A program made the translations under genes and the position numbers. Shown here one piece after another: positions 6,591 to 13,736 of a stretch of DNA of 13,736 bases; within the stretch, counting starts at the first letter, position 1, and every line of letters begins with the position of its first letter. Under the pieces are notes generated by a model. That model searched no databases, was not told the DNA's origin, and worked only from the letters and a program-made list of their open reading frames with translations. Location: positions 1-13,736 of the forward strand of contig CALCDN010000241.1 of assembly GCA_937900755.1 (NCBI GenBank), written 5' to 3'. This DNA is from an uncultured Acetobacter sp. (lineage in GTDB: Bacteria; Pseudomonadota; Alphaproteobacteria; Acetobacterales; Acetobacteraceae).

Positions 6591-8519
6591 TCAACCGGGC
6601 TGGGGTGCTGGCACCACGCCGCCTTCGTCCGTCGGGCCGGAGGAGGGAGCCTCCGCCGTAACCTGCGGCACGGAAGCACGGCGGTTGACCGGGCCATCCT
6701 CTGCCTCCTCGGGCCGTTCAATCGGCTGGCCACGCATGATCTGGCGGATGTCCTCACCCGTCAGGGTTTCATATTCCAGCAAGGCCTCGGCCAGACGGTG
6801 CAACTCGTCCACATGGTCATGCAGGTAGTTGCGCGCCTGCACGTAGGCCTCGTCAATCAGGCGTTTGACTTCCATGTCAATGTCACGCGCCGTCTGCTCG
6901 GAGAAGTTGCGCGCAGCACCAAAGAAGCTGTTGCCCTGGTCCTCGTCCGCATAGGCGATCATGCCCAGCTTGTCGCTCATGCCCCATTCGGTCACCATGC
7001 TGCGGGCAACGCGGGTGGCCATTTTAATGTCCCCCATCGCGCCGTTGCAGATGTTGTCCTTGCCATACACCACTTCTTCGGCAACGCGCCCGCCCATGGC
7101 CACGACCAAGTGGGCAATGGCGTTCATCTTGCTCATGGACAGCCGGTCGTCCTCGGGCAGGCGCATGACCATGCCAAGAGCGCGCCCACGCGGAATGATG
7201 GTGGCCTTGTGAATGGGTTCGCTCTCGGGCACCAGCACGGCGGTAATGGCGTGCCCGGCCTCGTGGTAGGCGGTGCGCTTTTTTTCGTCATCGCTCATGA
7301 CAAGGGAGCGGCGCTCAACACCCATCAACACCTTGTCCTTGGCGTCTTCAAACTCACGCATGGACACGGTGCGCCTGCCAAGGCGGGCAGCGGACAGGGC
7401 GGCCTCGTTCACTAGGTTGGCAAGGTCCGCGCCAGAAAAGCCGGGGGTGCCACGGGCAATAATGCGCGGGTCCACATCGGACGCCAGCGGCACCTTGCGC
7501 ATGTGCACGCGCAGGATTTTCTCGCGCCCGCTCACATCTGGGTTGGGCACCACAACCTGCCGGTCAAACCGGCCGGGGCGCAGCAATGCGGGGTCCAGCA
7601 CGTCCGGGCGGTTGGTCGCGGCAATCAGGATCACGCCCTCATTGCTTTCAAAGCCGTCCATCTCAACCAGCATCTGGTTCAGGGTCTGTTCGCGCTCGTC
7701 GTTACCCCCGCCCATGCCCGCGCCACGGTGGCGGCCAACGGCGTCGATTTCGTCGATAAAGATAATGCACGGGGCGGATTTCTTGCCCTGTTCAAACATG
7801 TCGCGCACGCGGGAAGCGCCAACGCCTACGAACATTTCCACAAAGTCGGAACCGGAAATAGTGAAGAAGGGCACATTGGCCTCGCCCGCAATGGCGCGGG
7901 CCAGCAGGGTCTTACCCGTGCCCGGCGGGCCAACCAGCAGCACGCCCTTGGGAATTTTACCGCCCAGGCGTGTAAACTTCTGCGGGTCCTTGAGGAAATC
8001 CACGATTTCCTGCAACTCGCCCTTGGCCTCATCAATGCCAGCCACGTCCTCAAACGTGACGCGGCCGTGCTTTTCGGTCAGCATCTTGGCGCGCGACTTA
8101 CCAAAGCCCATGGCGCCACGGCCACCCGCACCCTGCATCTGCCGCATCATGAACAGCCATGCCGCCACCAGCAGGATAATGGGCAGCGAGTTCAGGAAGT
8201 AACGCAGCAGCGGGCTGCCATCCTGCTCCAGCGGCTTGGCCACGACCTCCACGCCCTTGCCCACCATGCGCGAGACAAGGGAGGGGTCCATGGGGGCATA
8301 GGTCTCAAACGCGGTGCCATCGGTCAGCGTGCCGGAAATGTTGTGATTCTGCATGACAACAGACCGGACATGGCCCGAATCAATATCGGCCACAAAATCG
8401 GAATATGCCAGTTGCTGGGCGGCATGTTGCGCCGTGCCCGGCTGGAACATGTTCACCAGCAACAGCAGCAGCAGGATAATGCTGACCCAAAGCGCCAGAT
8501 TGCGACCTAAATTGTTCAT
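6591..8519 (-). CDS. ftsH: FtsH, ATP-dependent zinc metalloprotease
   Basis: A 642-residue inner-membrane AAA+ protease that degrades misfolded membrane proteins and some regulators. In order: TM1 (about 8-25), a periplasmic domain, TM2 (about 111-127), Walker A GPPGTGKT (197-204), Walker B IIFIDEID (252-259), the pore motif MFVGVGA, the second region of homology (about 303-320), the zinc motif HEAGH (419-423), and third zinc ligand D497 in GAMGDIKMAT. The C-terminal 40 residues are Pro/Glu/Ser-rich and probably disordered. The start matches the family (MNNLGRNLALW), but its ribosome-binding site is weak. It follows tilS by 118 bases and ends at a strong terminator. Intact and ordinary. Confidence 0.98.
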   Translation of the reverse strand: MNNLGRNLALWVSIILLLLLLVNMFQPGTAQHAAQQLAYSDFVADIDSGHVRSVVMQNHNISGTLTDGTAFETYAPMDPSLVSRMVGKGVEVVAKPLEQDGSPLLRYFLNSLPIILLVAAWLFMMRQMQGAGGRGAMGFGKSRAKMLTEKHGRVTFEDVAGIDEAKGELQEIVDFLKDPQKFTRLGGKIPKGVLLVGPPGTGKTLLARAIAGEANVPFFTISGSDFVEMFVGVGASRVRDMFEQGKKSAPCIIFIDEIDAVGRHRGAGMGGGNDEREQTLNQMLVEMDGFESNEGVILIAATNRPDVLDPALLRPGRFDRQVVVPNPDVSGREKILRVHMRKVPLASDVDPRIIARGTPGFSGADLANLVNEAALSAARLGRRTVSMREFEDAKDKVLMGVERRSLVMSDDEKKRTAYHEAGHAITAVLVPESEPIHKATIIPRGRALGMVMRLPEDDRLSMSKMNAIAHLVVAMGGRVAEEVVYGKDNICNGAMGDIKMATRVARSMVTEWGMSDKLGMIAYADEDQGNSFFGAARNFSEQTARDIDMEVKRLIDEAYVQARNYLHDHVDELHRLAEALLEYETLTGEDIRQIMRGQPIERPEEAEDGPVNRRASVPQVTAEAPSSGPTDEGGVVPAPQPG

Positions 8520-8551
8520 CTTGCCCGAGTGTCCATACTTCTAGTGCGTAA

Positions 8552-8585
8552 AGCGCCGGAGTGTCCTGCCATCTTGCCCGGCGCT
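8552..8585. repeat. Inverted repeat in the ftsH leader
   Basis: Perfect 8-base arms AGCGCCGG (8552-8559) and CCGGCGCT (8578-8585) with an 18-base spacer, in the 118-base tilS-ftsH gap. No U-run follows on the minus strand, so it is not a clean terminator. It could fold in the ftsH 5' leader. A CCCATTTAT on the minus strand (8619-8611) resembles the -10 of a heat-shock promoter, but I saw no matching -35. Confidence 0.4.
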
Positions 8586-8637
8586 CGGGGAAAAAAGCAA
8601 CCTTTGCTCTTATAAATGGGATGCCCGAACCATTTTC

Positions 8638-9970
8638 CTAGCCCATGGGTCCCACATAGTTCCTGTCGTGTACTTTTTTGCACCCGTACACACCCACCCC
8701 GGTTACGGGAACAGGCGGTCTGAACTCAAAAAAAGCGTCTTTCCAGTCCTGCGCGCCGCACCAGCCCAGATGCGGCACGGCCACAACCTGCCCCTGCCAC
8801 CACAAGGCTGGCAGCCCCGCGCAGAACAGGGCGGGCCACCCGGCACGGGCCTTGCGCTCCAGCCCGTAACCCGCAGCCCCCACATATACCCCGCAACGCG
8901 GCAGGGCAGAAGGGGCGCGCAGCACAAAGCGGCCATCCCACACAACACCGGGGCTGGCCTCCACCGGGGCCGCCACCCCGGCCTGCTCGCGAATGAGAAA
9001 CCACTCATCGCGCCATCTGGCAAGCCGGGTGCCCGCCAATGTGCCCCCGGCCCTGCCGCACAGCCGCGCCACGGCGGCGGGGGCGGGCGGGTACTGCTGC
9101 GCACCCACCGTGCGGATCAACCCCGAAAGCACGGCAGGGTCGGGCAGGCTCCCCCCCAGCCGGACCCACCCGTGGGGAAAAAACGCGCAGGTCCGCGCAA
9201 GTGTTGCTCCCAGCACCTGGTCGCGCGCCATGCGCTGGCTGCCCGCATCCATGGCAAGGCACCAGAACTGTTCGGACAAACCACTTTCGTGCAGGGCAAA
9301 ACGGACCCGCACACGCTCGGCCCGCAGGTCCAGGTTGGAAGGGTCATCCACCCATGCCAGCCCTGCCGCGCGCAGCGTGTTGCGCAAGGCCGCGCGCGAG
9401 ACGCCAAGCAATGGCCGCACCAGCCGCACATCCGGCGTGTGGCTGATCCAGCCCATGCCCGCCAGACCATCCGGCCCGCTGCCCGCGCTGGAGCGCATCC
9501 ATGCGGTTTCGGCCTGGTCATCGGCCTGGTGGCCCAGCAGCAGGTCCACACAGCCCGCCTGCTGGCAGGCCTGCACCATGCGGGCATAGCGGGCCTTGCG
9601 CGCCCGTGCGGCCATGGCGGGGCCTTTGGTCAAGTCTGTCAGGGTTATCAGGCGGGCGGGCACGTCCATTGCGCGCAGGCGGGCAAGCGTAAGCTGTGCC
9701 TCGGCGGCGGATTCGCGGCGCAACCCGTGGTCCACCACAAGAGCCAGCAGGTTGCTCCGCCAGCGCCGGGCCAGCCACGCCAGGGCCAGGCTATCCCCCC
9801 CGCCAGAGACGGCCAGCGCAACCGGGGGCTGCCCCGGCTCATCCTTTAGCCACGGGCCAAGCGTGTCCAGCAGCGCGGCAAACCAGTGTGGCGGAACCGG
9901 CTGGTCGGAAAAAACCGGACGCTGGGCAAAACAGACCGGAATCCGCCTACCCCCCGCCGCCCGGAAGCAT
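8638..9970 (-). CDS. tilS: TilS, tRNA(Ile)-lysidine synthase, with an apparent frameshift next to the start
   Basis: TilS changes C34 of tRNA-Ile(CAU) to lysidine so that it reads AUA, and is usually essential. The minus-strand frame shows the PP-loop SGGGDS (codons at about 9808-9791), VVDHGLRRES, LLGHQADDQAET and WVDDPSN, then a long C-terminal region. Between the in-frame stop at 9972-9970 and the PP-loop there is no ATG, GTG or TTG; the first such codon (GTG, 9738) lies past the PP-loop and cannot be the start. An ATG at 9970 overlaps the cpoB stop as TGATG but reads MLPGGGG and stops. Removing one G from the G6 run (C6 at 9950-9955 on the plus strand) joins it in frame, giving 443 residues. 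This is a sequence error, a real mutation, slippage, or an unusual start codon lower down. Confidence 0.85.
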
Positions 9971-10815
9971 CAGTTACAGCCACCCTTGCGCCCGTATATT
10001 TCCGCCGCATGGGACACACGCGGTGCTGGGGAGGGGAACTCGTTATTCAGCTTGCCCAGTGCCTCACACGCGGATTTCTTGTCCCCCAGCGCCAGAAGGG
10101 CTGCCGTAACCCCCAGCAGGGCATCGGGCGCACGAGCACTTTTCGGGGACTGGCGATACGCATCGTAATAGGCCACGGCGGACTGGCGATACTGCTTCTG
10201 CCCCGCAAGGGACTGGGCCAGAAGGAACTGGGCATCCACCCGGAACGCACCCTTCGCACTTTTCAGGGCAGCCTCGGCATTGTCATGCGCGGTCTCGTAA
10301 TCGCGCTTCTGCAAGGCGGCCTTGCCAGCGCTCAGCAGGGCGTCTGGCGTGTTGGGGCGGGCCACAGGCTCCGCGGGAGCCGCGGCGGAGGTGGAACCGC
10401 CACCAGCCCCGGCCTGCGCGGCAAACTGGCTGTCCGCCACCTGCTTGGACAGGGCGGCCGTTTTTTGCTGCAGGTCATTGGTCAGCTGGTCAATCTCGCC
10501 GCGCATGTCGCGCTGCTGCTGCTCCAGCGTGCTCACACGTTCCAGCAGTTGGGACACCAGATCACCACTGGAGCCAGAGGAACGCCCCGGCGTGGCCGAA
10601 GGCGGGGGCAGCGCCCCACCCTCGCTCTGGGCAGACTGCATCTGGCTCATGGCCTGCTTGAGTGCGAGAATCTGGTCCTGCAGGGCAATGCCTTCCCGGC
10701 TGGTAACGTCCTGTGCATGGCCCATGGAGCTGGTCGTGCCCATAAGCAAGGCAACCAGACCCGAAAGCACCAGACCATGACGGACAACGCGTACTGCTTT
10801 AACCCGGGACTTCAT
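9970..10815 (-). CDS. cpoB: CpoB (YbgF), Tol-Pal associated periplasmic coordinator
   Basis: A 281-residue periplasmic protein. CpoB links the Tol-Pal machine to peptidoglycan synthesis in division (E. coli knowledge). It has an N-terminal signal peptide (basic region, hydrophobic stretch about 14-27, cleavage likely after A34 in GHAQD), a coiled-coil around LLERVSTLEQQQRDMRGEI and onward to about residue 130, an Ala/Gly/Pro linker, and a C-terminal TPR domain with repeats such as LLSAGKAALQKRDYETAHD and AQSLAGQKQYRQSAVAYYD. The start at 10815 has GAGG six bases upstream; the in-frame ATG at 10836 has no ribosome-binding site and spoils the signal peptide. The stop overlaps the tilS ATG as TGATG. 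It lies 148 bases after pal, beyond a strong terminator. Confidence 0.93.
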   Translation of the reverse strand: MKSRVKAVRVVRHGLVLSGLVALLMGTTSSMGHAQDVTSREGIALQDQILALKQAMSQMQSAQSEGGALPPPSATPGRSSGSSGDLVSQLLERVSTLEQQQRDMRGEIDQLTNDLQQKTAALSKQVADSQFAAQAGAGGGSTSAAAPAEPVARPNTPDALLSAGKAALQKRDYETAHDNAEAALKSAKGAFRVDAQFLLAQSLAGQKQYRQSAVAYYDAYRQSPKSARAPDALLGVTAALLALGDKKSACEALGKLNNEFPSPAPRVSHAAEIYGRKGGCN

Positions 10816-10892
10816 TGAGAACCTCACCCCATCCATAACAAACGGGCAAGAATTCCATCATTCCTTCCCGCAAAACAAGACACGAAATACAA

Positions 10893-10923
10893 AACAGGCC
10901 GGGCTTTGAGGGCCCGGCCTGTT
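10893..10923 (-). terminator. Strong intrinsic terminator after pal
   Basis: Perfect 12-base GC-rich stem AACAGGCCGGGC (10893-10904) and GCCCGGCCTGTT (10912-10923) with a 7-base loop. On the minus strand it runs into TTTTGTATTT. It lies about 40 bases after the pal stop and separates pal from cpoB. Confidence 0.88.
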
Positions 10924-10940
10924 CCGTTTGATCAGTCAGA

Positions 10941-10960
10941 TTTCAGATTAAAGTCTGAAA
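10941..10960. repeat. Second hairpin directly after the pal stop
   Basis: Inverted repeat TTTCAGA (10941-10947) and TCTGAAA (10954-10960) with a 6-base loop, three bases from the pal stop and just ahead of the strong terminator. With no U-run it is not a terminator by itself. It may protect the pal mRNA 3' end or be incidental. Confidence 0.45.
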
Positions 10961-10963
10961 ACC

Positions 10964-11434
10964 TTACTTCACAGCCGTAATGGCGTTACGGTTCTGTGCC
11001 CATGCTTCTTCGGTGTCGCCCAGAGCGGTGGGGCGGTCTTTACCGTAGGAGATGGTGGAGATGCGTGAGGACGTCACGCCTTTTGCCACCAGGTAGTCAC
11101 GAGCGGCGTTCGCACGACGCTGGCCCAGAGCAATGTTGTATTCTTCGGTGCCGCGGTCATCGCAGTTGCCTGCAACTTCAACGTTCACCTGGGGATACTT
11201 CGCCAGCCAGTCAGCCTGCTTCTGCAGGGTGGTCTTGGCATCGGCGCTCAGGCCGCTCTTATTCAGGTCATAAAATACGCGGTCCCCCACGTTAGCGACC
11301 AGATCAGCTTCGCTGCCTGGCACCGGGCCAGACGGCTGGGCCGCGCCGGTGGAAGCACCCGTGTTTGCATTTTCGTGCGCACAGGCTGACAGAAGAGCAA
11401 CCATACCAAGCGCAGCAACGACTTTCAGTCTCAT
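10964..11434 (-). CDS. pal: Pal, peptidoglycan-associated lipoprotein
   Basis: A 156-residue outer-membrane lipoprotein that binds peptidoglycan and is mobilised by TolB in envelope constriction. It has a lipoprotein signal with lipobox LSAC (C18 lipidated), a short Ala/Gly/Ser/Pro linker, and an OmpA-like domain (about 50-155) with DRVFYDLNKSGLS, the peptidoglycan-binding VEVAGNCDDRGTEEYN, and LGQRRANAARDYL. Length is normal for the family. The ATG at 11434 has AGGA eight bases upstream. Unlike the tight tolB-pal spacing common elsewhere, 320 bases with a terminator and a candidate promoter precede it, and a strong terminator follows it, so it may be transcribed largely alone. Confidence 0.97.
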   Translation of the reverse strand: MRLKVVAALGMVALLSACAHENANTGASTGAAQPSGPVPGSEADLVANVGDRVFYDLNKSGLSADAKTTLQKQADWLAKYPQVNVEVAGNCDDRGTEEYNIALGQRRANAARDYLVAKGVTSSRISTISYGKDRPTALGDTEEAWAQNRNAITAVK

Positions 11435-11683
11435 GTGTCGGATCCTGAGAATTAGCCTAAGGGCTATTCGGAGAAAAAGAAGTTAATAACCTTGTATCCC
11501 CGCGTATTCTTCTGCTCCCCTCCGAACCCTTCGAAGAGCCGACGAATTTTGGAGACCATTCCGCCGTAAGCCATAGCTGAGGCGGCCGGTCAAGCGTGTT
11601 CTCTGTTTCTCATAGCAGCCATACCTTGGCTGATACCCAAACAACACACCCCGGGTCGACTCATACTAATCCTAATTTACGAA

Positions 11684-11714
11684 ATTATAAAGAAAATTAC
11701 GGCGAAATTGTGAA
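11684..11714 (-). promoter_or_regulatory. Candidate promoter for pal
   Basis: On the minus strand TTCACA (11714-11709), five of six to TTGACA, is followed after 19 bases by a perfect TATAAT (11689-11684). Spacing is a little long. It lies just beyond the tolB terminator and about 250 bases before the pal start, the expected place if pal has its own promoter. Confidence 0.45.
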
Positions 11715-11747
11715 AACTTCTCCCTCCCCCATGGGAGGAAGGGAGAA
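11713..11747 (-). terminator. Probable intrinsic terminator after tolB
   Basis: Stem TTCTC plus CCTCCC (11718-11728) pairs with GGGAGG and, after a 4-base bulge, GAGAA (11733-11747), loop of four. On the minus strand it is followed by TTTT (11716-11713). It begins about 8 bases after the tolB stop. The bulge makes it less certain than the pal terminator. Confidence 0.6.
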
Positions 11748-11754
11748 TAATCCA

Positions 11755-13119
11755 TCACCCGTTGAGGGGGGACCATGCCGGGTCGGACGCCCCTTCCGGG
11801 GTGGGAATAACGCGGTCGTTGAAGCCCGTAATGTCGACCATGCCAATGGTGGAACTGAATCCACTCCCCCCCGCGCCGGCGCGGCTCTGGCGGCAGTACG
11901 CCAGCACGCGCCCGTTGGGGCAGAAGCTTGGACTTTCCACCGTAAAGCCCTCGGTCATGATCCGCTCACCCGTGCCATCGGGCTGCATGACTCCGAGCGA
12001 GAACATGCCCCCCGCAATGCGGGTAAAGGCGATCAGGTCCCCACGGGGGGACCACACGGGCGAGCCGTAGGTGCCCTGCCCGTAGGAGATGCGCTGCGCG
12101 TTACCCCCCCCTGCTGGCATGAGGTACAGCTGCGGGCTGCCGCCCCGGTCGGAGTTGAACACGATCTGGGAGCTGTCGGGGCTGTAGCACGGGCTGGTGT
12201 CAATCGCGCCCGAAGCCGTAAGCTGCCTGCGCGCGCCAGAGGCCAGATCCACCGCATACAGGTCGGACCCGCCATTGCGGGTGACGGAAAGCAGAACCGA
12301 GCGCCCATCGGGCGAGAAGCGCGGCGCAAAGGAAATGCCCTGGAAGTCGCCCAGAATCTGCTGCCGCCCGGTATTGAGGTCAAACAGGTAAACCCGTGGC
12401 CGGTTGTTGGCGTAGGACATGAAGGCGATCTGGTCCTTGGCGGGGCTGAAGCGCGGTGTGAGCGTCAGCCAGTTCCCGGCCGTGAGCATGCGGGCATTGG
12501 CCCCGTCCTGGTCCATGACAGCCAGCCGCGTACGCTGGTGCCCACGTGGCCCGGAGCGGGAGATAAAGGCGATGCGGGTATCAAAATACCCTTTTTCACC
12601 CAGCATGCGCTCATAAATCACGTCGCCCACAATATGGGCGATGCGCCGCCAGTTGGCCGAAGAGGTGGTGTAGGCCGTGCCCTGGATCTGCTGTTGGGTC
12701 AGCACGTCCCACAACCGGATTTCCACCCGTACGGACGTACCACTGCCCGTGACGCTGCCCGTGACCTGCGCATGCGCGCCAAGGCCCTTGGCCGTGGCGA
12801 AGTCGGGCTTGGCCGCGGTGGATGAGCCGGGAATAACCTTGAACAGCCCCGTGTTGTTCAGGTCGTTGGTCAGCACTTCGGCCATCTGCTGGCCCAGCCC
12901 GCCGCCAAAGTCGGGGATGATGATGGGAATGGGAGCCGTGCGGGCCTGATCCACCGTAATTTCCGCCTCTGGTGCGGCCTTGGCGGCAAAGGCTGCCAGC
13001 GGCGTGGCCAGGATGCCCCCAGCAGCAACACTGGCGCCCAGCAGGGTGCGGCGGCGCAGAGCGCCCACCAGAGCATCTGCGTCCTGATCGGAAATAAGAG
13101 GCCGGGTACTCATCAACAT
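11755..13119 (-). CDS. tolB: TolB, periplasmic beta-propeller of the Tol-Pal system, with a Tat-type signal
   Basis: A 454-residue periplasmic protein that links TolA to Pal. After the signal come the TolB N-terminal domain (PIPIIIPDFGGGLGQQMAEVL onward, about 60-180) and a six-bladed propeller with repeats such as PRFSPDGRSVLLSV, SPCYSPDSSQIVF and SPVWSPRGDLIAF. The signal peptide has RRRTLLG (22-28) before a hydrophobic stretch and an Ala-rich cleavage site (about 42-46), resembling a twin-arginine signal. The start at 13119 is chosen because GGAGG lies seven bases upstream; ATG at 13113 is next best, and an upstream TTG at 13161 would overlap tolA and lacks support. It follows tolA by 25 bases, so they are one unit. 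Confidence 0.96.
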   Translation of the reverse strand: MLMSTRPLISDQDADALVGALRRRTLLGASVAAGGILATPLAAFAAKAAPEAEITVDQARTAPIPIIIPDFGGGLGQQMAEVLTNDLNNTGLFKVIPGSSTAAKPDFATAKGLGAHAQVTGSVTGSGTSVRVEIRLWDVLTQQQIQGTAYTTSSANWRRIAHIVGDVIYERMLGEKGYFDTRIAFISRSGPRGHQRTRLAVMDQDGANARMLTAGNWLTLTPRFSPAKDQIAFMSYANNRPRVYLFDLNTGRQQILGDFQGISFAPRFSPDGRSVLLSVTRNGGSDLYAVDLASGARRQLTASGAIDTSPCYSPDSSQIVFNSDRGGSPQLYLMPAGGGNAQRISYGQGTYGSPVWSPRGDLIAFTRIAGGMFSLGVMQPDGTGERIMTEGFTVESPSFCPNGRVLAYCRQSRAGAGGSGFSSTIGMVDITGFNDRVIPTPEGASDPAWSPLNG

Positions 13120-13144
13120 GTGTTTTCCTCCGTGTGGCCTGCGT

Positions 13145-13686
13145 TTAAGGCCTGAAGACAAATTTCAGTTGCCGGGTCTGCCCAAGAAGCTCCTGGGGGA
13201 TCGGCAGTTTGGCGCATGTGGGGCTCAGCACGGCCGCGCGCGCGCGCTCGGCCAGTGCGCGGTAAGACGCATCAGCACTCATACGGGCCTGTGTTTCGGG
13301 GGCGAACTGCACAATACGCGCCTCACCCGTTGCATCCACGGTCACCACCAGATGGGCCACGAACGTAGCGTAGTCCTTGGCGGCCGTATCTTCCGAATAA
13401 CACCGCCGCACAGACGCCCCTATGGCCTTCTGCTCCCCAACACTCAGGCTACCCGTAATGTTGCTGCCCACGGGCGAGCCTCCCCCGTTGGGGGCACCCC
13501 CGGCCAGCGGGTTGGCCCGCGCCTTGGGCGCATGCGTCTGCTTCTGGTCCGAGCGGAACGTATCCAGCGTTTCCAGCAGGGAGTGGGTGTCCGCCTCGCT
13601 CTTTTTAGCCTTGTTGGGCTGGGTGATATGCGAGGGCACCACCGTGTCGGGCAGTGTGTCCGTCTGCTGCGTCATGGGTGATGGTG
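13145..13686 (-). CDS. tolA: TolA, C-terminal fragment (cut by the contig end)
   Basis: The frame stays open up to the adapter junction, so the N-terminal inner-membrane helix and most of the long helical domain are missing. TolA couples the TolQR proton-driven motor to TolB and Pal. The part seen is a Lys/Ala/Pro/Gly-rich linker, then a TolA/TonB-type C-terminal domain: IGASVRRCYSEDTAAKDY, VAHLVVTVDATGEARIV and the closing TRQLKFVFRP. An internal ATG at 13675 is not the real start, since no membrane segment follows it. The call rests on the C-terminal fold pattern plus its place 25 bases ahead of tolB. Confidence 0.78.
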
Positions 13687-13736
13687 CTGTCTCTTATACA
13701 CATCTCCGAGCCCACGAGACACTGAGCGATCTCGTA
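13687..13736. other. Illumina Nextera adapter and index at the contig end (not genomic)
   Basis: Positions 13687-13705 are CTGTCTCTTATACACATCT, the Tn5 mosaic end used in tagmentation libraries. 13706-13720 complete the Nextera read-2 adapter (CCGAGCCCACGAGAC). 13721-13728 (ACTGAGCG) sit where the i7 index belongs and 13729-13736 (ATCTCGTA) begin the P7 flow-cell sequence. The match is unbroken, so this is untrimmed adapter. Genome ends at 13686. Confidence 0.98.

Larger units (their letters stand above)
11435..11754 (-). other. pal upstream region (320 bases, no gene)
   Basis: No coding region is supported; a plus-strand open frame entering here at 11596 is antisense to tolB for most of its length. 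It holds, in minus-strand order, the tolB terminator hairpin, a candidate promoter, and a leader of about 240 bases before the pal start. The leader includes a small hairpin CAGCCA/TGGCTG (11616-11632). I recognise no riboswitch or RNA family in it. Confidence 0.6.

Noticed and set aside
8668..9849. Long plus-strand open frame (393 codons)
   Set aside because: Antisense to tilS, compositionally odd (Pro, Arg, Gly, His rich), no recognisable motif.
11596..12825. Plus-strand open frame of 409 codons entering the pal upstream region
   Set aside because: Most of it is antisense to the tolB propeller and it has no ribosome-binding site or domain.
13120..13161. Upstream TTG start for tolB at 13161
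   Set aside because: It would overlap tolA and put a polar stretch before the signal peptide, while ATG at 13119 has GGAGG at ideal spacing.
1..13686. CRISPR arrays, tRNA or rRNA genes, insertion sequences, phage genes or toxin-antitoxin pairs
   Set aside because: None seen by reading both strands; the coding content is fully accounted for by conserved housekeeping genes and one regulator.
13687..13705. Tn5/IS50-like 19-base transposon end
   Set aside because: It is followed directly by the Nextera read-2 adapter, index and P7 start, so it is a library artefact, not a mobile element.

Overview
The window is the end of a contig from a GC-rich alphaproteobacterium, most likely an Acetobacteraceae member (acetic acid bacteria and relatives). 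This rests on recalled family features and gene order: a CtrA-family regulator, an alphaproteobacterial-type AddB, and a tolA-tolB-pal-cpoB-tilS-ftsH-folP-glmM-thiD chain. Genus cannot be set by eye. Almost all genes lie on the minus strand, so transcription runs from high to low coordinates. The only plus-strand gene is the regulator at 2270-3034.

Layout from right to left: the last 50 bases (13687-13736) are Illumina Nextera adapter plus index, not genome. Next come a tolA fragment cut by the contig end, tolB with a hairpin terminator, pal with its own candidate promoter and a strong terminator, and cpoB coupled by a TGATG overlap to tilS. Then come ftsH with a terminator, folP, and the pair glmM-thiD. 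thiD converges on the CtrA-like gene. After an AT-rich divergent intergenic region come tsaE and the N-terminal part of addB, joined by an ATGA overlap. addB runs off position 1.

Functionally this is mostly a conserved housekeeping block. TolA, TolB, Pal and CpoB belong to the trans-envelope Tol-Pal machine. TilS modifies tRNA-Ile, FtsH is the membrane AAA+ protease, FolP makes dihydropteroate, GlmM makes glucosamine-1-phosphate for the wall, ThiD makes the thiamine pyrimidine, TsaE supports t6A tRNA modification, and AddB repairs double-strand breaks.

I do not see a new multi-gene system. The points worth a second look are: (1) a CtrA paralogue whose receiver has lost both the phospho-acceptor Asp (D51 to T) and the invariant Lys (K101 to E) while keeping a near-identical DNA-binding helix; (2) tilS, which has no usual start codon in its own frame and would be intact only if one base were removed from a G6 run just after a coupled ATG; (3) a hairpin after ftsH that is at once a terminator and the holder of a perfect ribosome-binding site and in-frame ATG for folP; (4) adapter contamination at the contig end.
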